From an uncultured Bacilli bacterium (GTDB taxonomy: Bacteria > Bacillota_I > Bacilli_A > RF39 > UBA660), in contig CALVJU010000139.1 in NCBI GenBank assembly GCA_944332375.1, forward strand, positions 1 to 5,368: DNA of 5,368 bases, in the 5' to 3' direction. This document shows, in pieces, positions 1 to 5,368 of the stretch. The position numbers and the translations under genes were made by a program. How positions within the stretch are numbered: position 1 is the first letter of the stretch; each line of letters begins with the position of its first letter. Below the pieces are notes generated by a model. The model had not been told where the DNA came from and ran no database searches. It saw only the letters and a program-made list of their open reading frames with translations.

Positions 1-126
1 TTTGTCACTTTCATCATTTATACCACTATCCTTAACTACTATTATTTTCTCATATATAACCGAAAAAAGCAGCATCATTGACACTACTTTTTACACTTTA
101 TTTTTTTCACAGTCTGAATAGTTACC
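1..126. other. Unassigned left edge, possible end of a neighbouring gene
   Basis: No gene can be assigned here with confidence. On the plus strand one frame is open from base 2 to a TAG at 119-121, just before the hairpin at 127-158; it reads as a serine- and phenylalanine-rich hydrophobic peptide. Another plus frame is open from base 1 to a TGA at 79-81. On the minus strand a frame beginning with two ATGs at 78-73 runs off the left edge with a more ordinary composition (E, K, D, V, I), and purine bias favours the minus strand. That minus frame has no clear ribosome binding site or promoter. The terminator position favours a plus-strand gene ending at 121; the composition favours the minus strand. 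The two cannot be separated from this fragment. Confidence 0.3.
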
Positions 127-158
127 AAAAAAGCACCTATCTTTTTAAGCGCTTTTTT
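127..158 (-). terminator. Intrinsic terminator ending the phosphoesterase-lipoprotein operon, possibly bidirectional
   Basis: Bases 127-136 (aaaaaagcac) pair with 149-158 (gcgctttttt) in a 10-base-pair stem with one G-T wobble and a 12-base loop. Read leftward, the 3' arm ends in six T residues. The 5' arm and loop lie inside the last codons and TAG stop (137-139) of the lipoprotein gene, so the hairpin begins within the coding region. Read rightward it also ends in seven T residues, so it could serve a plus-strand gene entering from the left. The GC core is short, so strength is uncertain. Confidence 0.65.
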
Positions 159-847
159 TCCTTCTCTGAAATTGGATATTCTTGATCTAATTCTTCATAA
201 AATGTTTCCCAGCTTTTTGTAAACTCTGTTTCTCTTTTGGATAATTCACGAAGCAGAAAGATACATGAGGCTCCTAAGCCATATATGTACATCATACCCC
301 ATACACTATCCTTTATATTATCTAATAATGGTTGTGGTTTAAAAACTGGAGTATCGCTTGACGTAACTGTTCCATATAACTTCCAATCGTTTTCTGGATC
401 TTCTAAAATAGTACGCCAATCTGTTTTCCTTAATATTTTTTCATCATAATTTTCTAAAGCAGTACGATCTTGTTTTAACACAAGATCAATAAATTCTTGT
501 TTTCTTTCAACTGGAATTTGGTATTCATATGTATCAGAAACATAAACATCTTCAACCACTTCTTGATTATGATAGTCAACAAAATCTTTCTTTACCCATG
601 GTGTTTGTACTTGAATCCGTTCAAGTTCCTCACCCAATTCTCTTGTCTCATAAATATCTAATTCCGTATTTGTCCCATCTAAAGATAATTCTGTTGTTGG
701 ATAAAACGCATACTGATCAACAACAAGCGGTCTATGACCCTCAAATTCATCTACACTATAAACAAGGCAAGAAGATAAAACAAAAGGAACAGATAACACA
801 GCAATTCTTTTAAATGTTTTTAGTTTTCTAATTTTATGATAATCCAT
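137..847 (-). CDS. Putative lipoprotein with a C-terminal membrane segment, unknown function
   Basis: This 236-residue protein matches no family I recognise. Residues 1-26 look like a lipoprotein signal: a basic start (KIRKLKTFKR), a hydrophobic core and the lipobox LSSC with Cys27 as the predicted lipidated residue. Residues 28-180 are a polar, acidic, tyrosine-rich region predicted to be outside the cell. Residues 182-199 form a second hydrophobic stretch, followed by a charged tail ending KKRLKR. If both anchors are real, the middle domain is tethered at each end and the tail is cytoplasmic. The ATG has a good ribosome binding site (AGAAAGGA, six bases upstream) that starts directly after the phosphoesterase stop codon, 12 bases away, so the two genes are probably co-transcribed and this one is last. 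The signal could instead be an uncleaved N-terminal membrane helix. Confidence 0.8.
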   Translation of the reverse strand: MDYHKIRKLKTFKRIAVLSVPFVLSSCLVYSVDEFEGHRPLVVDQYAFYPTTELSLDGTNTELDIYETRELGEELERIQVQTPWVKKDFVDYHNQEVVEDVYVSDTYEYQIPVERKQEFIDLVLKQDRTALENYDEKILRKTDWRTILEDPENDWKLYGTVTSSDTPVFKPQPLLDNIKDSVWGMMYIYGLGASCIFLLRELSKRETEFTKSWETFYEELDQEYPISEKEKKRLKR

Positions 848-859
848 ATGATATCCTTT

Positions 860-1777
860 CTAAAGTCTTTTCTGCTTTGTAGGGATCACTTCGATTTCTG
901 ACATTTCATTTGGTAATAAAAGTGGACAATTCAACGGTTGTAAAAGCTTTTTCTCTGGGCCAAGTTTTGTTGTCCCAGGATTTATGATAAAAGGAACTCC
1001 ATTTTTTTCAACTTCTCCCCAACAGTATTTCGCATATTTTAATAATTGATTATTCGGAGTACGTAATCCGAGATGATCTTTTGATATTCCGAATGCAAAT
1101 CTAGCATATGGCGGAACAATTCCCGCATGCATATGACCACATAAAACAAGATCTGCCTCTTGTAGTATTGGAAGTTCTTCTACACAATCAGGAGCAACAG
1201 CTGGAGTGTGCAGTAATAAAATATGAAGACGATCTGTTGTAGCAAAGTGTAATTTTTTTCGTTGATAATAATCTATAAACCATTGTTTTGATTCTTCTTC
1301 TTTAAAATAATATTCAAATGGAGGGTTCATAGCAACAACCTCAACTTGATCATCTAAATACACAATTCCTTCATAAACACGATTTTGATAAGTGAGAATT
1401 CCAGCTGTTAATAATTCAACTTGTTCTAACCAATCCATTGGGACATCCTCTTCCCAGCTTAATTCCCCTCTTCCTGTTTTATGAGCAATGTCGTGGTTTC
1501 CCAAACATGGGATTGTCACAGAAGCACGACCAGCAATCGCAATACTTTGCAGTAATTCTTTTCTTTTCGCAGTTTTCAATACTTTAGTATCATCAATCAT
1601 ATCTCCAACAATAAAACGATAATCAGGTTCAACACGATCCACTCGTTTTTGAACGGCATCTACTCTTTTCAAACTACTTTTTTCTCCAATATGCCAATCA
1701 CTATCGCAAGATAATACCAATGATTTCTTTACTTTATCACTATAAATTTTGAAATGATTTACATGTATCATATTCAT
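860..1777 (-). CDS. Calcineurin-like metallophosphoesterase
   Basis: This predicted 305-residue soluble enzyme hydrolyses phosphomono- or phosphodiesters with a two-metal centre; its substrate is unknown. All the family motifs are present in order: SDWHIG (Asp27, His29), GD (58-59), GNHD (93-96), a lone metal-binding histidine in LLHTP (His190) and GHMH (214-217). There is no signal peptide or membrane helix, so it should act in the cytoplasm, possibly at the membrane face. The final 40 residues lie beyond the catalytic core and are unassigned. Two starts compete: ATG at 1777, with AGGA nine bases upstream, and ATG at 1771 (303 residues), with AGAGAGG six bases upstream; the second has the better spacing. 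It is first in an operon with the lipoprotein gene and has a strong promoter of its own. The family is certain; the substrate cannot be inferred. Confidence 0.93.
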   Translation of the reverse strand: MNMIHVNHFKIYSDKVKKSLVLSCDSDWHIGEKSSLKRVDAVQKRVDRVEPDYRFIVGDMIDDTKVLKTAKRKELLQSIAIAGRASVTIPCLGNHDIAHKTGRGELSWEEDVPMDWLEQVELLTAGILTYQNRVYEGIVYLDDQVEVVAMNPPFEYYFKEEESKQWFIDYYQRKKLHFATTDRLHILLLHTPAVAPDCVEELPILQEADLVLCGHMHAGIVPPYARFAFGISKDHLGLRTPNNQLLKYAKYCWGEVEKNGVPFIINPGTTKLGPEKKLLQPLNCPLLLPNEMSEIEVIPTKQKRL

Positions 1778-1784
1778 CCTCTCT
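1778..1784 (-). promoter_or_regulatory. Ribosome binding site deciding between two phosphoesterase starts
   Basis: The minus strand reads AGAGAGG immediately before the first ATG (1777-1775), which leaves no spacer. It lies six bases before the second ATG (1771-1769), the normal distance. A weaker AGGA lies nine bases before the first ATG. The second ATG is therefore slightly favoured, changing the protein by only two residues. Confidence 0.55.
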
Positions 1785-1815
1785 TTTCCTAAAAAGTTTT
1801 GCTTATCGAAGACAT

Positions 1816-1843
1816 ATTATAGCATCAAAATTTAAAACGTCAA
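1816..1843 (-). promoter_or_regulatory. Sigma-A-type promoter of the phosphoesterase-lipoprotein operon
   Basis: On the minus strand a -35 box TTGACG (1843-1838, five of six consensus bases) is followed by a 16-base spacer and a perfect -10 box TATAAT (1821-1816). The -10 is preceded by TGC, giving the extended -10 pattern TGnTATAAT. Transcription would begin near 1809, leaving a leader of roughly 32 bases that carries the ribosome binding site and has no room for a riboswitch. No operator palindrome is evident around it. Confidence 0.8.
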
Positions 1844-1875
1844 ATTGTAACCCAAGATTTCGATGTGAAAAAATA

Positions 1876-1904
1876 TTGACATTGTTTCAAAAGAAAATTA
1901 AAAT
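1876..1904 (+). promoter_or_regulatory. Sigma-A-type promoter of the small gene
   Basis: A perfect -35 box TTGACA (1876-1881) is followed by a 17-base spacer (1882-1898) and a -10 box TAAAAT (1899-1904, five of six consensus bases). Transcription should begin near 1911, leaving a leader of about 22 bases with the GAAAGGA ribosome binding site. The -35 boxes of this promoter and the divergent one are 32 bases apart, so a regulator bound between them could affect both genes. Confidence 0.8.
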
Positions 1905-1932
1905 TAATTTGTCGAAAGGAATGAAACTGACT

Positions 1933-2238
1933 ATGAAAATAGAACTGAAAGAATTACAGCACAACAATCACGGTGAAAAATATCCTGATGGATACAGACT
2001 AGTATATTTTTACGATGATTCTTATTTCGTTGGTGAATATTGTAAAACAGTTGAAGGGTTCATGATTGGACTTTCCGAATGCAATCCAATATTAGATGAA
2101 ACTGATATTCCGAGTTTTATTTTCAGTGAAGATTTACTGGCAAAAAGTTTAACTAAAACAAAGAACGCAGAAAAAATTGCTCTTTATAAAACAGATGGAA
2201 CATATATTGCATCACTAGACAATAAACCTGTAAAATGA
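1933..2238 (+). CDS. Small soluble protein of unknown function (about 101 residues)
   Basis: I do not recognise this protein. It is polar, has no membrane segment or signal peptide, and carries two cysteines (Cys37 and Cys50) without a metal-binding pattern. Residues 21-47 alternate hydrophobic and polar positions like beta strands, and residues 62-95 look like a helix followed by strands. The open frame extends upstream to a TTG at 1876, but that TTG is part of the -35 box and lies ahead of the transcription start, so it cannot initiate. ATG at 1921 directly abuts AAAGGA with no spacer; ATG at 1933 lies 12 bases after it and is preferred, though the spacing is long. The gene has its own promoter and terminator, is monocistronic, and diverges from the phosphoesterase operon. 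It is probably a real gene because signals frame it on both sides. Confidence 0.75.
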   Translation: MKIELKELQHNNHGEKYPDGYRLVYFYDDSYFVGEYCKTVEGFMIGLSECNPILDETDIPSFIFSEDLLAKSLTKTKNAEKIALYKTDGTYIASLDNKPVK

Positions 2239-2273
2239 AAATAGTATACGAAACATAATCGTATACTATTTTT
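2238..2273. terminator. Bidirectional intrinsic terminator between the small gene and uvrC
   Basis: Bases 2238-2250 pair perfectly with 2260-2272 in a 13-base-pair stem, with a nine-base loop (2251-2259). Five T residues (2269-2273) end the rightward copy, and a run of A at 2238-2241 gives the leftward copy four T residues. The 5' arm starts on the last base of the small gene's TGA. The uvrC stop codon (TAG, 2268-2266) lies inside the other arm. The stem is AT-rich, so leftward termination may be partial. Confidence 0.85.
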
Positions 2274-4041
2274 CTTCATCCATTTCTTTTAAAAAGTCAT
2301 ATAAGTTTTGAGCGACTTGATGAGGTAATATCTCTCCTAATTCCGATACACTTAATGTTTTTAGTTTTGATGTAGAATGATATTTTTTTAATAATTGTTT
2401 CTTTCTTTTTTCTCCAATTCCTTCTACGTGATCTAAAATACTTTCTAATGCTCCTTTGCTTCTTAATTGTTGATGATAATGAATCGTGAAGTTATGAACT
2501 TCATCTTGCATTCTCTCTAAATAATAAAACAAATTACTTCGTTTATCGATGTCTATTTCAATTAATGGATCAAATGCAAGTAATTTACTTGTCGCGTGAT
2601 GATTATCTTTTTTTAAACCGACAACTGGTATTTGCATTCCCAAAGATTCTAATACTTCTCTTGCAACGTGAATTTGTCCTACTCCACCATCGACAATAAT
2701 CAAATCGGGACGTTCTAAACCATCTTTCAGAACACGGAAATACCTACGATAAATCGCTTCTCTCATGGTTCCATAATCATCGTTCTTATCGACACTGATT
2801 TTAAATTTACGATAATCGTTTTTACTAGGTTTTCCATTTTTAAATACAACCATTCCAGAAACGTTATAGCTTCCAAATAGATTCGAGTTATCAAATAATT
2901 CAATACGATCTAATTTCTTAAGATGTAATACTTCTTTTAATTCTTCATTCGCACCAATGGTTCGATCTTCATCCCGCTTTATCAGTTCAAACTTTTCATT
3001 TAGAGCAATTTCCGCATTTTTACAAGCCATGTCTACTAACTTCTTTTTGACCCCACGAATTGGTATATGAATTGGAATTTCTAAGTAACTTTCCAATTCA
3101 GGAATACCAGGAATTTCTGGCATCATAATTTCTTTTGGTGGCAAAATATCCTTTTCATAAAAAGTCGCAATATATCTTGACACTTCATTTTCTACTTCAT
3201 CTACTAATGGGAAAATGGCAGAGTGTCGTTCTAAGATCTTTCCTCCACGAATAAAGAATACTTGCATAGATAAATATCCTTTATCTACAGAATATCCAAA
3301 CACATCACGGGATGTAATATCATTGATCTCCACTTTTTGTTTTTGTAAAGTAATTTGGATATAGTCACGCAATTCTTTTAATTCTTTCGCACGCTCAAAG
3401 TTCAAACTTTGACTTGCTTCTAACATATCTGTTTCTATTTTCTTTAAAACAGAAGAGGCATCTCCTCTTAAAAATTTTAATATCTCTTCTTCCAGTTCTT
3501 TCAATTGTTCTTTTGGTACTTGATTTGTACAATACCCTAAACACTGTCCGATATGATAATACAAACAAGGCTTTTTTTGATAAGTACGGCACTTACGTAA
3601 AGGATAAATACGATTTAATAAATTGACTGTATTCCGTGCTGCAGTCACATTAGGATAAGGTCCAAAAATACGAGTTTGATTCTTTTTACGACGATTTACA
3701 TTTCTCACAATCACTAAGCGTGGTACATCTTCATTTGTTAATTCAATATAAGGATATCTTTTATCATCTCTTAATAAGATGTTATACTTAGGATCATACT
3801 TTTTAATTAAGTTTAATTCTAAAACCAAAGATTCTTTTTCACTACCCACAACAACATATTCAAAATCACGGATCTCACTGACTAAACGAGCCGTTTTGCC
3901 AGTATGTGTTCCGCGAAAATAAGAACTAAGACGATTCTTTAACTTCTTTGCTTTTCCTACATAGATAATAACCCCATCTTCGTTCTTCATTAAATAACAT
4001 CCAGGTTTATTGGGAACTAAACTGAGTTTTTCCTTAATCAT
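2266..4041 (-). CDS. uvrC: Excinuclease ABC subunit C (UvrC), nucleotide excision repair
   Basis: UvrC makes both incisions flanking a bulky DNA lesion after UvrA and UvrB have located it. The 591-residue length is normal and every domain is present. The GIY-YIG nuclease (about 12-90, 3' incision) shows GCY at 14-16, YVG at 27-29, Arg37 and Glu75. A four-cysteine cluster (151, 159, 167, 171) matches the iron-sulfur site reported for E. coli UvrC. The UVR motif that binds UvrB lies near 197-230. The RNase H-like nuclease (5' incision) shows FDNSN with Asp384, a DD pair at 421-422, Asp451 in IIVDGG and His516 in RMQDEVHNF. A tandem helix-hairpin-helix region closes the protein (about 535-588). 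The frame is open 21 codons further upstream, to 4104, but those codons overlap the preceding gene; ATG at 4041 follows AGGGGATGA with normal spacing and begins the conserved N-terminus. It is the last gene of its operon. Confidence 0.98.
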   Translation of the reverse strand: MIKEKLSLVPNKPGCYLMKNEDGVIIYVGKAKKLKNRLSSYFRGTHTGKTARLVSEIRDFEYVVVGSEKESLVLELNLIKKYDPKYNILLRDDKRYPYIELTNEDVPRLVIVRNVNRRKKNQTRIFGPYPNVTAARNTVNLLNRIYPLRKCRTYQKKPCLYYHIGQCLGYCTNQVPKEQLKELEEEILKFLRGDASSVLKKIETDMLEASQSLNFERAKELKELRDYIQITLQKQKVEINDITSRDVFGYSVDKGYLSMQVFFIRGGKILERHSAIFPLVDEVENEVSRYIATFYEKDILPPKEIMMPEIPGIPELESYLEIPIHIPIRGVKKKLVDMACKNAEIALNEKFELIKRDEDRTIGANEELKEVLHLKKLDRIELFDNSNLFGSYNVSGMVVFKNGKPSKNDYRKFKISVDKNDDYGTMREAIYRRYFRVLKDGLERPDLIIVDGGVGQIHVAREVLESLGMQIPVVGLKKDNHHATSKLLAFDPLIEIDIDKRSNLFYYLERMQDEVHNFTIHYHQQLRSKGALESILDHVEGIGEKRKKQLLKKYHSTSKLKTLSVSELGEILPHQVAQNLYDFLKEMDEEK

Positions 4042-4044
4042 ATT

Positions 4045-4055
4045 CTCATCCCCTA
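4045..4055 (-). promoter_or_regulatory. uvrC ribosome binding site overlapping the upstream stop codon
   Basis: The minus strand reads TAGGGGATGAG just before the uvrC ATG. Seven of ten bases match AAGGAGGTGA. The TAG (4055-4053) is also the stop codon of the preceding gene, so ribosomes finishing that gene release on the uvrC binding site. This supports the start at 4041 and coupled translation. Confidence 0.75.
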
Positions 4056-4712
4056 TCTCTTTTTTATTTTTTCTTGCTCTTTGGCTTCTTCCAAGAAAAG
4101 CCATGAACCAAGCAATGATAAAACAGCAAGAAGATATTCTTCATGCATAAGGCAAATTCCTGCTCCGAAAAGATTCATAATGGAAATTCCTCGGCAACAA
4201 TAAATCCACATATTTTGATTTTTTTCTTCATCCATCCAAACAGAAACCATCTTCCATGAAAAAGCAATTGCTCCAACTAAATCACTTTCTATATCTGCTT
4301 CTTCTCCATGAAGATCCATTTGTAACAACTGGATCATATCCTGAATTTCTTCTTCGGTAGATTGCTTAGTAATAAATGTGACATTTTCGCCCCAACGAAT
4401 AAGGCAAATCATCGCTAACATTTCCGAAAAAGAAGGCTCTGGGAACTCATTTACAGAATCATCTAACTGATCAAACATCTGATTCCAATATTGCGCATGA
4501 AGACTCATTTCTCTCGCATAGTTTTTATATTGTTCTAGTGCTTCTTGTAATAAAAAAGCATGTGATTCATTCCATGTAGCAATAGTTTTCTGTTCTTCAT
4601 GATATTGATATTCTATCTCTTCCACAGAATCTTGAACATATTTTAACGAAATTCCCTTTTTATCACAATACTTAATAAAGGCAAGCATTTCAGCGTCATA
4701 GAGATCAATCAT
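4053..4712 (-). CDS. Membrane-anchored protein of unknown function, upstream of uvrC
   Basis: I do not recognise this 219-residue protein. Residues 1-165 are acidic, largely helical and probably cytoplasmic, with coiled-coil-like character at about 22-45 and 52-85. Residues 88-93 (NEFPEP) begin a second helical block. Two hydrophobic segments follow, about 168-188 (containing Arg174) and 193-208, forming a C-terminal membrane hairpin with a charged tail ending KIKKR. The frame opens at a GTG at 4724, but ATG at 4712 is preferred: it lies five bases after AAGGTGGTGA, a nine-of-ten match to the ideal ribosome binding site, and the GTG codons are inside that site. The gene is five bases from the upstream stop and 11 bases from the uvrC start, so the three genes form one operon. 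Sharing an operon with uvrC does not by itself imply a repair role. Confidence 0.82.
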   Translation of the reverse strand: MIDLYDAEMLAFIKYCDKKGISLKYVQDSVEEIEYQYHEEQKTIATWNESHAFLLQEALEQYKNYAREMSLHAQYWNQMFDQLDDSVNEFPEPSFSEMLAMICLIRWGENVTFITKQSTEEEIQDMIQLLQMDLHGEEADIESDLVGAIAFSWKMVSVWMDEEKNQNMWIYCCRGISIMNLFGAGICLMHEEYLLAVLSLLGSWLFLEEAKEQEKIKKR

Positions 4713-4717
4713 CTTTC

Positions 4718-4727
4718 TCACCACCTT
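4718..4727 (-). promoter_or_regulatory. Near-perfect ribosome binding site embedded in a stop codon
   Basis: The minus strand reads AAGGTGGTGA, differing from AAGGAGGTGA at one base. The final TGA (4720-4718) is the stop codon of the upstream gene, and the downstream ATG (4712) follows after five bases. It decides the start of the 4053-4712 gene and implies translational coupling. Confidence 0.85.
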
Positions 4728-5368
4728 GCCAATCTTTTATTCTTCTCTTTTTCTGTATGATGGGAAAGACACATTGCTATGGGAATCATTAAAAAACAGA
4801 CAGGCGAAATTTGTTCGCCAATACTCCCCCATAAAATACCATAACCCATATAAAATTTGGTAATCCATTTTACCTGTTCACTCTTTACTTCTAGAGGTAG
4901 ATTACGATTATAAAGTACTTTACCAATCAATCCACATAATGTAAGTATTGCAGCAGATCCCATCAAGGAATAACGAGACGAAAAAAGTGGAGTACTAATA
5001 AGACAAAAAGTAGTTACAAGAGCATATGGAAGTATTATTTTTTGTAAAGTCTCCTGATCGAACTTTTCTTGTTCATAATGATCTATATTCGCCAATTTCC
5101 AAAGGGAAGAAAAGTAAATAAAATCTGGATTATCTGTTTCATATTCTTGATACTGTAAAATCTTGGTTATTGTCTCCAACTCTTTTTCTGTCGGCTCTGG
5201 AAAAGGTACATTCAAACATTCAATACCATTACAATATGCACTGATAAAATCAACTTCAATATCTTTTGGTCTGGAAAAATGATCGATCCTATCTTCCATT
5301 TCTCCCAGCATTGAAAGAGAACTTTTCGCAGAACTCTCTCCATGTTGCTTTAAAAAAGCACGAACTTC
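4718..5368 (-). CDS. Multi-pass membrane protein of unknown function, N-terminus beyond the window
   Basis: I do not recognise this protein; 216 residues are visible and its N-terminus is missing. The frame stays open to the last base. The first in-window ATG (5311) has no ribosome binding site, and the next (5299) has GGGAG only two bases away, so neither is convincing; the residues before 5311 (EVRAFLKQHGESS...) look like ordinary protein. Counting from the edge, residues 1-110 are polar and acidic with NVPFPEP at 53-59, and probably cytoplasmic. Four hydrophobic segments follow at about 111-129, 134-152, 169-184 and 186-203, then a basic tail. Its stop lies within the ribosome binding site of the next gene, so it is the first visible gene of the uvrC operon; the operon promoter is outside the window. 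Confidence 0.78.
   Translation of the reverse strand, partial: EVRAFLKQHGESSAKSSLSMLGEMEDRIDHFSRPKDIEVDFISAYCNGIECLNVPFPEPTEKELETITKILQYQEYETDNPDFIYFSSLWKLANIDHYEQEKFDQETLQKIILPYALVTTFCLISTPLFSSRYSLMGSAAILTLCGLIGKVLYNRNLPLEVKSEQVKWITKFYMGYGILWGSIGEQISPVCFLMIPIAMCLSHHTEKEKNKRLARW

Noticed and set aside
78..106. A perfect TTGACA at 78-83 on the plus strand as a possible promoter.
   Set aside because: The bases 17 positions downstream are all T, with no -10 box, and no gene follows on that strand.
237..813. Plus-strand open frames at 237-449 and 529-813.
   Set aside because: Both lie wholly opposite the lipoprotein gene, have no ribosome binding site or promoter, and have antisense-like composition.
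1831..1860. An imperfect AAAT...ATTT inverted repeat between the divergent promoters as an operator.
   Set aside because: Only the outer AT bases match, which is expected by chance in AT-rich DNA.
3395..3626. Open frames on both strands inside uvrC (3395-3592 minus, 3414-3626 plus).
   Set aside because: They overlap an unmistakable, fully conserved part of UvrC and show no start signals.
4042..4104. A 21-residue N-terminal extension of UvrC beginning at 4104.
   Set aside because: It is read from the out-of-frame end of the upstream gene, and a good ribosome binding site marks the ATG at 4041.
1..5368. A mobile element, phage island, CRISPR array or defence system.
   Set aside because: I saw no transposase, integrase, direct repeats, spacer pattern or defence-type domain; the genes look like ordinary chromosomal operons.

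Overview
The window is AT-rich DNA with the signals of a low-GC Gram-positive bacterium (Bacillota): AAGGAGG-type ribosome binding sites, sigma-A-type promoters, compact same-strand operons, T-rich intrinsic terminators, and a UvrC of Firmicutes character. Gut Erysipelotrichia-like lineages would fit, but that placement is a guess; nothing here fixes the genus. I see no mobile element, CRISPR array, tRNA or rRNA.

Layout. Bases 1-126 are the edge of something I cannot assign. Two leftward genes follow: a cytoplasmic metallophosphoesterase (860-1777) and, 12 bases downstream of it, a lipoprotein-like membrane protein (137-847). The pair ends in a hairpin terminator at 127-158. Bases 1778-1932 hold two back-to-back promoters, one for the phosphoesterase operon and one for a rightward small gene of about 101 codons (1933-2238). 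That small gene converges on uvrC (2266-4041, leftward), and one hairpin (2238-2273) lies between them and probably ends both transcripts. Upstream of uvrC, and tightly coupled to it, are two genes for unrecognised membrane-anchored proteins (4053-4712 and 4718 to the right edge).

How the genes fit together. UvrC is the incision nuclease of nucleotide excision repair and the only gene whose function is certain. It is last in an operon with two membrane proteins whose stop codons lie inside, or directly abut, the next gene's ribosome binding site, so translation is probably coupled. The phosphoesterase has every catalytic motif but an unknown substrate; its lipoprotein partner suggests, without proving, an envelope-related role.

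The main corrections are to gene ends. The small gene's longest open frame starts on a TTG that is really the -35 box of its promoter. uvrC and the gene before it start downstream of the longest open frame. The rightmost gene runs off the window instead of starting at 5311. I found no convincing new multi-gene system; the most interesting items are the uvrC-linked membrane pair and the lipoprotein with a second, C-terminal membrane segment.
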